Of a DNA stretch of 64,000 bases, positions 6,946-15,900 are shown piece after piece. Origin of the DNA: Agromyces protaetiae (GTDB lineage Bacteria; Actinomycetota; Actinomycetes; Actinomycetales; Microbacteriaceae); the NCBI RefSeq assembly GCF_004135405.1, contig NZ_CP035491.1, positions 930,001 through 994,000 of the forward strand, in the 5' to 3' direction. How positions within the stretch are numbered: the stretch's first letter is position 1; every line of letters starts with the position of its first letter. The translations under genes were made by a program, and so were the position numbers. The notes beneath the pieces are model-generated. The model saw only the letters and a program-made list of their open reading frames with translations. It made no database searches and was not told the origin of the DNA.

Positions 6946-8976
6946 GTGCCCCGCTCCGTTCGCGTGCTCGGCCCTGCCGCGCTCCTCGTCGTCGCGCTCT
7001 TCGCCGTCGTCGCGGGCCTCGTCGTGGGCGGGGGAGCGGCGCCGCTCCTGATCCAAGACCCCGGCCCCGCCGTGCGGTGGGGGCTCCCGATCGCGAAGCT
7101 CCTCGTCAACGTGTCGGCTGCGGGCGTGATCGGCTCGCTCGTGCTCGCGGTATGGGCGCTCAGCCCCGAGAAGCGCGAATTCGACCGCGCCCTCGACCTG
7201 GCCGCGGCATCCGCCGCCGTCATGACCGTCGCGGCCGCCGCGACGGGCCTCTTCACGTTCCTCGACGTGACGGGTGAGCAGCTCGACGCCGGCGAGGCGT
7301 TCGGCATGAAGCTCGGGCAGTTCCTGACGGCGATCCCCCTCGGGCAGGCCTGGCTCACGACGACGCTCGTCGCGGCGGCCGTCACGGTGCTGTGCTTCGC
7401 CGTCCGCAACCACACGGCACTCGTGTTCGTGACGCTGCTCGCGGTCGCGAGCCTCGTGCCGCTCGCCCAGCAGGGGCACGCAGCGGGCGCCGCGGGGCAT
7501 GCCGCTGCCGTCACGGCACTCGGCCTGCACCTCGTGTTCGCAGCCGTCTGGCTCGGCGGGCTCATCGCGATCGTCGTGCTCCAGCCCGTCCTCGACGACA
7601 AGCGGCTGCCCGTCGTGCTCGCGCGCTATTCGACCGTCGCGCTCATCGCGTTCATCGTCGTCGCGGTGTCTGGATACGCGAGCGCGGCGCTCCGCATCGG
7701 CGACTGGCCGCAGCTGCTGACACCGTACGGCGCGCTCGTCGTCGTCAAGGTGTTCGCGCTCGTGGGGCTCGGGCTGCTCGGCGCGATCTGGCGTCGGTTC
7801 ATCATCGGGCGGATGTCGCAGCAGGTCGCGTCGGGTCTCGATACGCGTCCTCCTGCGTCGGGCGCTACTCGACCGGCGGCCCCGGCCGTCACGCGCCGCC
7901 CCCTGTGGCTCATCGTCATCGTCGAACTCGCGTTCATGGGCCTCGCCTCGGGCGCGGCGGCCGCGCTCGCCCGCACGGCGACGCCCGTCTCCGAAGACGC
8001 CGTCGGTTCGCTCGCCCGCACGCCGGCCGAGATCCTCACCGGTGTGCCGCTGCCCCCGTGGCCCGAGATCTCGCGGTACTTCACCGAGTGGAACCCCGAC
8101 CTCCTGTGGCTTCTCGCGTGCGGGTTCGGCATCTTCTTCTACCTGGCGGGCGTGCGGCGGCTGCGCCGCCGCGGCGACACGTGGCCGGTCTACCGCACAG
8201 TGCTGTGGGTGTCCGGGCTGCTGCTCCTCGCGTGGGTGACCTCGGGCGGGATCAACGTCTACGAGCAGTACCTCTTCTCCGCGCACATGTTCGGGCACAT
8301 GCTCCTCACTATGGCGATCCCCGTGCTGCTCGTGCCGGGCGCGCCCGTGACGCTCGCTGCGCGAGCCATCCACCCTCGAAAGGACGGTTCGCGCGGCGGC
8401 CGCGAATGGATCCTCCTGGCCGTGCACTCGAAGGTCGCGAGCATCCTCGCGAACCCGATCGTCGCGGCGGTGCTGTTCGCGGGGTCGCTCTGGGTGTTCT
8501 ACTACTCGCCGCTCTTCCGCTGGACGATGCTCGACCACACCGGTCACGTGTGGATGGTCGCGCACTTCCTCATCACGGGCTACCTGTTCGTCCAGTCCCT
8601 CATCGGCATCGATCCCGTGCCGTATCGACTGCCGTATCCGTTCCGCCTCGTGCTGCTCCTCGGCACGATGGCGTTCCATGCGTTCTTCGGGCTCGCGATC
8701 ATGATGGGCACGGGTCTCCTCCTCGCCGACTGGTACGGCGCGATGGGGTGGGGCACCGACGCGCTCGTCGACCAGCAACTCGGCGGCGGCATCGCGTGGT
8801 CGATCGGCGAGATCCCGACCGTCGCGCTCGCGATCACGGTCGCAGTGCAGTGGTCGCGCAGCGACGAGAAGGAGTCGAAGCGGCGCGATCGGCACGCCGA
8901 CCGCACGGGCGACGCCGAACTCGAGGAGTACAACGCCCGGCTCGCGGCGATCGCGGCGCGCGATGCGCAGCGATAG
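6946..8976 (+). CDS. CopD-CtaG fusion, copper / cytochrome oxidase assembly membrane protein
   Basis: A 676-aa polytopic membrane protein. The N-terminal half (to about residue 290) is a CopD-like copper import domain (HAAAVTALGLHLVFAAVWLGGLIAIVVLQP). The C-terminal half (from about residue 355) is caa3-type oxidase assembly factor CtaG (WNPDLLWLLACGFGIFFYLAGVRRLRRRG, YLFSAHMFGHMLLTMAIPVLLVPGAP, TGHVWMVAHFLITGYLF). The fusion is common in actinobacteria and is thought to move copper to cytochrome oxidase. The linker (residues 297-312) is encoded by a diverged REP-like repeat. The GTG start follows a -10 by 6 nt and has no Shine-Dalgarno. Confidence 0.88.
   Translation: MPRSVRVLGPAALLVVALFAVVAGLVVGGGAAPLLIQDPGPAVRWGLPIAKLLVNVSAAGVIGSLVLAVWALSPEKREFDRALDLAAASAAVMTVAAAATGLFTFLDVTGEQLDAGEAFGMKLGQFLTAIPLGQAWLTTTLVAAAVTVLCFAVRNHTALVFVTLLAVASLVPLAQQGHAAGAAGHAAAVTALGLHLVFAAVWLGGLIAIVVLQPVLDDKRLPVVLARYSTVALIAFIVVAVSGYASAALRIGDWPQLLTPYGALVVVKVFALVGLGLLGAIWRRFIIGRMSQQVASGLDTRPPASGATRPAAPAVTRRPLWLIVIVELAFMGLASGAAAALARTATPVSEDAVGSLARTPAEILTGVPLPPWPEISRYFTEWNPDLLWLLACGFGIFFYLAGVRRLRRRGDTWPVYRTVLWVSGLLLLAWVTSGGINVYEQYLFSAHMFGHMLLTMAIPVLLVPGAPVTLAARAIHPRKDGSRGGREWILLAVHSKVASILANPIVAAVLFAGSLWVFYYSPLFRWTMLDHTGHVWMVAHFLITGYLFVQSLIGIDPVPYRLPYPFRLVLLLGTMAFHAFFGLAIMMGTGLLLADWYGAMGWGTDALVDQQLGGGIAWSIGEIPTVALAITVAVQWSRSDEKESKRRDRHADRTGDAELEEYNARLAAIAARDAQR
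7833..7880 (+). repeat. REP-like repeat inside a coding region
   Basis: GGGTCTCGATACGC ... GCTACTCGACCGGC matches the intergenic repeats at 20461 and 24413, with about 13 extra bases in the loop. It is read in frame as the Pro/Ala/Arg-rich linker between the CopD and CtaG domains. Confidence 0.7.
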
Positions 8977-8979
8977 CGC

Positions 8980-10026
8980 CTATTTCAGCTGCACCGAGAT
9001 CGAGCCGTCGCTCTTCACGGATGCGTCGAGCGCGACCGTGAACGAGACGTCCCGGTCCTCGGTGTAGAACTCCCCGTCGAAGAGCGACTGCAGGTCGACC
9101 GAGATGTGGGCGACGCCCGCGGTCTGGGGCATCTCGAACGCGGTCTCGCCGGCCGCGAGCGTGACGACCGGCATCGCGGCGATCGACCAGTTCGCGTCGC
9201 CGACGACCCGATCGGTGATCTCGATGCCGAAGGGGCAGTCGGTCGGCTGGAGCACGACCTGGGTCGCGCAGTTCTGGAGGAACCCGTCGAGCTGGGTCTG
9301 CACGCGGTCGACGAAGGCGGGCGTCGGCTGGGCGTCGACCACGGCGGCGACATGGCCGGATGCCCCGGCGACCACGTGCACGGGCTCGGCGACGAGCAGA
9401 TCGGACTCGTACGTGAAGTCGTAGGCGGCGGGCGCGATCGCGAGGTATGAGGCGGTCTGTGTGAAGGCGGAGAGTTCGTCGCCCGTCTTGAGCGCGCGTG
9501 CGTCGAGCTCGAGGGTGCCGACGGTGAAGAACGGGTTGTGCGCGGCGGTCACGTCGATGACGGCGAGGGGGCTCTGGGCGAACCGCCACCGATTGAGCAC
9601 TCCGTAGAGCGGCTCGATGGGGCTGACCTCGAACGTGGTCTGCTCGATCGACTCGCCGAGCCGGTAGCTCGCGACGACCGTGTGCGAGCCGTCGTCGTGC
9701 GCTTCGTTCGAGACGATCTGCACGTCGGCGGGCCCGTCGGCGACGACACCGGACCGCAGCATCGCGGTCGACACGTTCGGAGGCAGTCCGAGCGCGGCAA
9801 GCGCGTCGGGCGACAGGGCGACGCCCGGCGTCGCCGCGGCCGCGGTGATCTCATCGTCCGCGATCGCGTTCAGATAGCGCTCGACGAAGTTGGACGCTCC
9901 GTAGAGCGTCTGATTGAGGGTGCCGAGGGCCGCGAAGAAGGCCCCGACGAGGAGGACCGCGATCCCCGTCCATCCGAGCATGGAAAGCCAGGGCACTCGC
10001 GTGACACGTGCTTCCCGGCTCCCCAC
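8980..10026 (-). CDS. Uncharacterised membrane-anchored protein
   Basis: I do not recognise this protein (348 aa). One hydrophobic segment near residues 14-35 (MLGWTGIAVLLVGAFFAALGTL) anchors it; the remaining 310 residues would lie outside the cell. The first part (YGASNFVERYLNAIADDEITAAAATPG) looks like the small helical domain seen in many actinobacterial anchored proteins of the DUF4878 kind; two later Cys (NCATQVVLQPTDC) could form a disulfide. GTG 10026 is chosen because it lies 6 nt after TAGACT on the minus strand; GTG 10032 is the alternative. It converges on the CopD-CtaG gene with 3 nt between stops. Confidence 0.7.
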   Translation of the reverse strand: MGSREARVTRVPWLSMLGWTGIAVLLVGAFFAALGTLNQTLYGASNFVERYLNAIADDEITAAAATPGVALSPDALAALGLPPNVSTAMLRSGVVADGPADVQIVSNEAHDDGSHTVVASYRLGESIEQTTFEVSPIEPLYGVLNRWRFAQSPLAVIDVTAAHNPFFTVGTLELDARALKTGDELSAFTQTASYLAIAPAAYDFTYESDLLVAEPVHVVAGASGHVAAVVDAQPTPAFVDRVQTQLDGFLQNCATQVVLQPTDCPFGIEITDRVVGDANWSIAAMPVVTLAAGETAFEMPQTAGVAHISVDLQSLFDGEFYTEDRDVSFTVALDASVKSDGSISVQLK

Positions 10027-10032
10027 GGGCAC

Positions 10033-10038
10033 AGTCTA
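10033..10038 (-). promoter_or_regulatory. -10 element, leaderless promoter
   Basis: TAGACT on the minus strand, 6 nt before GTG 10026. Confidence 0.5.
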
Positions 10039-10116
10039 TGTCGGCACTCCCGGCGAGCGGGTTGCACGCCCATGGCGGCGGTGTGAGACATCCGGTCTGT
10101 CGTCTCCGCTGCGAGG

Positions 10117-10122
10117 TACAGT
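10117..10122 (+). promoter_or_regulatory. -10 element, leaderless promoter
   Basis: TACAGT ends 6 nt before GTG 10129. It is divergent from the TAGACT element at 10033 about 80 nt away. Confidence 0.55.
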
Positions 10123-10128
10123 GTTCCG

Positions 10129-11433
10129 GTGCCGGACGTCACCCTCACCGCAGAACAGGCGGCGGTGTTCGACGCGATCGAGCACACGCGCGAGCACGTC
10201 TTCGTCACGGGGCGCGCGGGCACCGGCAAGTCGACGCTCCTGACGCATCTCAACTTCCATACCGAGAAACAGATCGTCATCTGCGCGCCGACGGGTGTCG
10301 CCGCGCTCAACGTGGGCGGCCAGACCATTCACTCGCTCTTCCGGCTCCCGATCGGGGTGATCGCAGACCACGCGCTCGAGCAGAGCGACGCCGTGAAGAA
10401 GCTCCTCAACGCCATGGACACCCTCGTCATCGACGAGGTGTCGATGGTGAACGCCGACCTCATGGACGCCATGGATCGCTCGCTCCGCCAGGCGCGGCAG
10501 CGCCGGGCCGAGCCGTTCGGCGGCGTGCAGGTCGTGCTCTTCGGCGACCCGTATCAACTGGCGCCCGTGCCGGGCGACCTCGACGAGCGCCGGTACTTCT
10601 CCGACACGTACGAGTCGATGTGGTTCTTCGACGCGAAGGTCTGGCAGGAGGCATCCCTTCGCATCTTCGAACTCGGCGAGGTCCACCGTCAGCACGACGA
10701 CACGTTCAAGCACATGCTGAACGCCGTCCGGCACGGCCAGGTGACCGCCGAGATCGCGGGGGCCCTCAACGCGACGGGCGCCCGCCGCCCGCTTCCCGAG
10801 CACGGCGCGATCACCCTCGCGACGCGAAACGACACCGTCACGCGCATCAACCGCACCCACCTCCACCGGCTTCCGGGGCAATCGATCGCGAACCCCGCCG
10901 AGGTCAACGGCGAGTTCGGCGGGCGGGCGTTCCCGGCCGACGAACGGCTCGAGCTGAAGATCGGCGCACAGGTGATGTTCCTCAGGAACGACTCCGCCGT
11001 GCGCGGCGATGGGCCCCGCTGGGTCAATGGCACGATCGGCACCGTCACGTCGCTCAAACGCGAGGTGCGCGTCGAGGTCGACGGGGTCGAGCACGAGGTC
11101 GAGCCCGCGACGTGGGAGAAGTACAAGTACTCGTGGGATCCCGTGCAGAAGCGGCTCGAGAAGGACGTGGTGGCCGAGTTCACGCAGTTCCCGCTGCGGC
11201 TCGCGTGGGCGGTCACCATCCACAAGGCGCAGGGCGCGAGCTACGACACCGCGATCGTCGACCTCGGCCAGCGCGTGTTCAGCCCCGGGCAGACGTACGT
11301 CGCGCTCAGCCGGCTCACGAGCCTCGAGGGCCTGTACCTCGAACGCCCGCTGCGGCCGAGCGACATCATCGTCGACCGCAACGTCGAGCGGTTCATGTCG
11401 GGCGCCGAGCGGGAGATCGGTACCGGAACGTGA
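10129..11433 (+). CDS. PIF1-like ATP-dependent DNA helicase
   Basis: Superfamily 1B helicase-like ATPase (434 aa). Walker A GRAGTGKST is at residues 28-36, motif Ia APTGVAALNVGGQTIHSLF follows, Walker B is LVIDEVSMVNADLMDAMD, and the Gln motif lies in FGDPYQLAPV. The C-terminal UvrD_C_2-like part reads VTIHKAQGASYDTAIVDLGQRVFSPGQTYVALSRLTSLEGLYL. It is related to PIF1/RecD and presumably unwinds DNA or RNA-DNA hybrids, but the substrate in this organism is unknown. Leaderless GTG start. It forms a monocistronic unit between unrelated genes. Confidence 0.85.
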   Translation: MPDVTLTAEQAAVFDAIEHTREHVFVTGRAGTGKSTLLTHLNFHTEKQIVICAPTGVAALNVGGQTIHSLFRLPIGVIADHALEQSDAVKKLLNAMDTLVIDEVSMVNADLMDAMDRSLRQARQRRAEPFGGVQVVLFGDPYQLAPVPGDLDERRYFSDTYESMWFFDAKVWQEASLRIFELGEVHRQHDDTFKHMLNAVRHGQVTAEIAGALNATGARRPLPEHGAITLATRNDTVTRINRTHLHRLPGQSIANPAEVNGEFGGRAFPADERLELKIGAQVMFLRNDSAVRGDGPRWVNGTIGTVTSLKREVRVEVDGVEHEVEPATWEKYKYSWDPVQKRLEKDVVAEFTQFPLRLAWAVTIHKAQGASYDTAIVDLGQRVFSPGQTYVALSRLTSLEGLYLERPLRPSDIIVDRNVERFMSGAEREIGTGT

Positions 11434-11512
11434 CCCCGAGTCATCCGTGAGGCTGATGCGCGCGCCCGAACCCCCGGGTTATGATCACAGCGTCACACAC
11501 GTAGGGGGGCAC

Positions 11513-12847
11513 GTGGAACGACGGGGGAACGGTCGTCGACTTCGAAGGCGAAGCGCAGCGCTTGGGGCGCTGAGCGGAGCGGTCGCCGTAGCGCTCGCGA
11601 TGACCGGATGCATCGGCGGCACCGTCGACCCGGAGGCGCAGTTCGGCGGGACCGACGCCGCGATCCCGGTCGAGGTCTCCGATGCGCTCGACGCGGCGCT
11701 CGCGAACGCCGTCGCGCTGAGCGGCGCGAGCGGGGGCCTCGCCGCGATCGACGCGCCCTGGGCGGGGGAGTGGCGCGGTGTCGCCGGCACCGAGAGCTTC
11801 GACGAGCACGCGTCCGCGGTCGCGCCCGACGACAGCTTCCGGCTCGCGGGGGTGACCGGCGAGGTGACGTGCCTCATCCTGCTTCGTCTCGCCGACGCAG
11901 AGGTCGTCGGCCTCGCCGACCCCGTCTCAGAGCATGTCGACGGTATCCCCGGCCTCGACGGCATCACCCTCGAGCAGCTCTGCCGCCACACGTCGGGGCT
12001 CGCCGACTACTACCCGTCGCTTCGGACGCACTTCGCGCACAACCCCGAGCGGGTCTGGTCGCAGATCGAGCTCATCTCCAACGGGATGGCCCTCGACCGC
12101 GTCGGGACGCCGGGCGAGAAGTACTCCTATTCGCGCACCGGGCTGCTGCTCCTCGGCGTCGCGCTCGAACGCGCGACGAACCGCAGCTGGAACGACCTCG
12201 CCGAGCAGTACGTGTTCGAGCCTCTCGGGCTCGACGGAACCGAACTCCCCTCGCCGACCGACGTCGCCGACGCGTCGTCGCTCGACGGATACCTGCAGCC
12301 GCCCGGAGCCGACGGGAACCCCGTGTGCGATGTCCGCTACGACGTGTCGCGACTCTCGAGTTCAAGCGTGGGCGCCGCGGGCGGGGCGATCTCGACGCTC
12401 GACGATACGGTCACGATCAGCCAGGCGTTCGCCACCGGGTCGCTCCTCGGCGAGAAGACCGCGCGCGAGCAGTGGGCGACCGAGCACATCCCCGACCAGC
12501 CCTCCTGGGTCTCCGAAGGCGTCGGCGGGCTCGAATACGGCCCGCTTCGAGGCATCTCCACAGAGACCGCGGGTGCCGTGACGGCGGCCTTCACCGACCC
12601 CGGCAGCGGACTCACCGTCGTCCTCACGCTCAACAGCTCCACCGCCGGTCCCGACTTCGCGCGCGAGGCGGCGTTCGCGCTCGCCTCGATCGCGTCGAAG
12701 GCCCCGGGCGCAGACGGCGCGGAGGCGCCGCTCGTCGAACTGCCGTGGTCGATCGATCAGGCAAACGCCAATCTGGCGAGCCTCGCGAGGTGTGCGACGG
12801 CGCCGCCCGCCGAGGCGCCGCCTGCGGAGGCCCCAGCAGAAGGCTGA
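11513..12847 (+). CDS. Beta-lactamase-fold (S12) lipoprotein lacking catalytic residues
   Basis: A 444-aa secreted lipoprotein (lipobox MTGC, Cys33) related to the serine beta-lactamase / D-Ala-D-Ala carboxypeptidase family; the family segment LEQLCRHTSGLADY is clear. The catalytic motifs are gone: SxxK is replaced by FRLAGVTGEV (Gly113 and Gly116 where Ser and Lys belong), YxN is YSYSRTG (Arg208 for Asn), and no HxG/KTG is seen near ISTETAGAVTAAF. It is therefore probably a non-enzymatic binding or scaffold protein in the envelope. GTG 11513 is preceded by AGGGGGG, and TATGAT (11480-11485) is a possible -10. The C-terminus is a Pro/Ala/Glu-rich tail. Confidence 0.8.
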   Translation: MERRGNGRRLRRRSAALGALSGAVAVALAMTGCIGGTVDPEAQFGGTDAAIPVEVSDALDAALANAVALSGASGGLAAIDAPWAGEWRGVAGTESFDEHASAVAPDDSFRLAGVTGEVTCLILLRLADAEVVGLADPVSEHVDGIPGLDGITLEQLCRHTSGLADYYPSLRTHFAHNPERVWSQIELISNGMALDRVGTPGEKYSYSRTGLLLLGVALERATNRSWNDLAEQYVFEPLGLDGTELPSPTDVADASSLDGYLQPPGADGNPVCDVRYDVSRLSSSSVGAAGGAISTLDDTVTISQAFATGSLLGEKTAREQWATEHIPDQPSWVSEGVGGLEYGPLRGISTETAGAVTAAFTDPGSGLTVVLTLNSSTAGPDFAREAAFALASIASKAPGADGAEAPLVELPWSIDQANANLASLARCATAPPAEAPPAEAPAEG

Positions 12848-12864
12848 CGTCGAAGCGCGACGGA

Positions 12865-12902
12865 ACGGCGTCCGACACCACCCCAGGGATGTCGGACGCC
12901 GT
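12865..12902. terminator. Bidirectional terminator
   Basis: Perfect 13-bp inverted repeat ACGGCGTCCGACA / TGTCGGACGCCGT with a 12-nt loop, between the convergent lipoprotein (end 12847) and protease (end 12941). Confidence 0.8.
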
Positions 12903-12940
12903 CGCCTGCGAGAGAAGCCGTCGCGGGGATCGCCCGGGAC

Positions 12941-15900
12941 TCAGCTCCGCCCGTCTCGGCGCCTGCGGCGCATGCCCGCGGTCACGGCCACGCCTCCCAA
13001 CGCCAGGATGAGCGCGGCGATCGCGATGAGACCGCCCGCTTCGACGCCCGTGAACGCGAGCGGGCCACCGCCCGCAGCGGGCGAGTTCGAGCCGCCCCCG
13101 ACCGGTCCGCCTTGTCCGGGACCGCCGGGACCGCCGGGACCGCCGGGCGTACCGGGATCGACCGGGTCGGTGACCGGTGCGAGCTCGGCGAGCGTCACCG
13201 CAGTCGTCAGGATGAGCCGGTGGGCGGAGATCTGCTTGTCGGGAGTGATCACCTCGTACTTCGCGCGCACCCAGAACGGCTCGCCCTCCTCGACCTGGAT
13301 CGTGCGAGCCATCACAGGCCCGGGTTCGAGGACCCGGTCGTGCGGCACGCCCTCCCAGTAGAACTGGCCGGAGTAGATGCTCGACCCGTAGCCCACCGAG
13401 AAGTCGTACCCGCTGCTGTAGGCCGGGTAGCGGTTGAAGTGGGTGAGCGTCACGGGGTGCTCGGGGTCGGGCTCGGCCGCGAGCATCGCGTCCGACGCGG
13501 GTTCTCCGGACGTGAAGTCCAGAAGTCCCGCGGTCGGGGCCAGTCCGGCGATGCTCGGAGACCTCGAGGCATCCGGAAGCTGCGCGTCGCCGACGATCTC
13601 GGGGCTCAGCGTTCCGTCGGAGAGGATCGCCCAGAAGTCGTTCGTGATCTTCGGGGCGTCCGCGCATCGCGCGGAGCCCGTGTTCGCGTACGACGCGAGC
13701 ACCTCGCCGTCGATCAGGAAGTCGACGCCCGTCATGGCGGTCATGTCGTACGTGCCCGAGATGACGGGCTTGTCGATCCAGATCGTCGCGAACACGACCG
13801 GGCCTGAGCACATCTTGTAGCGGACGGTCGCCTGGGTGATCGCCCCGACCTGGTTGTCGTAGACGATGTCGACGAGGTTCGGGTCGGCCGCGTTCGCGGT
13901 CATGGTGACCGTGCTCGGCTTCGTCTCCTCGACCGTGAACGGGTGGTCGATCTGCTGCGACAGCGAGCCGTCGACCGCGACCGCCCACACGTGGATCGTG
14001 TAGTCGCCCGCCGTCACCCGTGCCGCCGAGCTCCGGCGCACATCGAAGTCGAACATCGGATCGTGCGAGAGCTCGAGCCGCTCGTCGAGGGCGATCGAGC
14101 CGCCTGCGCTCTCGATCACGACACGTGCCGTGCCGTTGCCGCTGAACTGCACCTCGGCGGCTGCCGACGCGGTGCCGTCGGCGAGGTACTCGACGTATTC
14201 GTAGGTGTCGACGACGAGGAAGTCGGCGACCTCGATGGATGCCTCGGCATGGCCCGACTCCGCGTCGATCCCGACGACGTGAACGCCCGCGGCCGTGTCG
14301 GCAGGCATGATCGGGTTCTGCCCCGCCCGGCCGTCGTCGCCGGCGATGCCGCGCGCGAACGGCTCGCCGTCGAGCGTGACGGTGAAGGGCTCGGCGGGAT
14401 CGAGGCCGGCCGCCTCGACGACGAAGCCCTTGCCGGGGCGCACCCGCTCAGGCGCGACCGAGAGCGTGAACTCCTCGTCATCGGGCGGCGTCGGCTCGCC
14501 CGGCGTCGTCACGAAGACGTTCGTCGTGTCGAAGCCTGTGCCGACGTGCACGCGACCGAAGTACCGCGATCCGGGCTCCAGACCCGACCACGAGGCCGTG
14601 ACCGAGGCGGGCTCGCCGAGCCGCATCGAGAGCACGCTCGGGTCGGCGGTGAAGCCGCCGACCGACGGGTCGCCCCCGACGAGATACGCCGTGAGGTCGT
14701 AGGCGAGGTCGCCCTCGCCCGAGAAGAAGTCGACCTCGAGCACGTATCGCGAGGAGCCCATCTCGGGCACGATGAGCGTCTCGTCGGCGCTCGGGGTGGT
14801 CGCCTCGCGCATGAGCCAGCCGCCGCCCGCGCCGTCGGACGAGTACAGGCGAAGGTCGAGGTCGGCCGAATCGTCCGCCGCATCGAGCTCGAAGCGGGCG
14901 TACGTCGTGCCCTCCGGGACCTCGATGAGGTGCCGGTCGCGCGTGCCGCCCGCGGTGCCGACGCCGTGCATGACGCGACCTTCGACGAGACCGTCGATCG
15001 CGATCGGCACGTCGGTCGTCGCGCCCGCCGAGACGGGGATGTCGACCGAACCGTCGACGCCTTCGCCCGTCGCACGTGACGGGACGCTGAGCAGCACGGG
15101 GCGCACCGCGAGCGGCGTCGTGACGGTGCCGCCGGCGCCGCCACCCGAGCCGCCGCCGACCCAGCGCAGCGCACCCGTCGTGAACTCCTCGAGAGCGGCA
15201 TCCGTGCGACGGAAGGTGACCGTGTACGTCGCCTCTTCGCCCGCACCGCCGAATTCGAGCACGCTCGGCTCGACGGTCACGTCGACGCCGGGCATGTCGA
15301 CCGCTTGCGCCTCGAAGCGGCCCGCGGCCGTCGAGGTCACCGTGCGCTCGACCGACTCGACGCCGGCGAGGGCGCCGATCGAGATCGATGCGAGGTTGAG
15401 ACTCGACGGGTCGATCGGGGCGACGCCGAAGTCGGCGGCGCCGAGGCCCTGCACGTACCCCAGCCAGTCGTCGAGGTCGTTCAGGAAGAGCAGACCCGGC
15501 TCGAGGTAACGGCGCGGGTCGGTGTGGCCGGCGCCCTGGGCGAACGGGTCCGAGACGGGCGACCCCGAGGCATCCACCGTGTCGTACGCCGTCGTCATGA
15601 GGGCCGACTTGATCGCGGCCGGCGACGCGTTCGGGCGCTCGCCGAGGTAGAGGGCCGCGAGGCCCGCGATGTGCGGGGAGGCCATCGACGTGCCCGACAT
15701 GAGCATGAAGGTCGGGTCTTCGCCCTCGGCGTTCGCGCCGTCGGCGAGGATCGCGACGCCGGGCGCGGCGACGTCGGGCTTCAGGATGTCTCCGCCGTCG
15801 GCGAGGATCGGCCCGCGCGACGAGAAGCCCGCGACCTGCGGGGTCGGGAACGTCGGACCGCCCGTCGTGTTGCCGTCTTCGAGGGTGACCGTCGCGCCGT

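Noticed and set aside
6910..8895. Long open frame on the minus strand opposite the CopD-CtaG gene
   Set aside because: Composition is Arg/Asp/Glu-rich with no domains; it is the GC-driven shadow of the real gene. Similar long shadows opposite dnaK (60775-62733) and the GH3 gene (31197-33890) were left out for the same reason.
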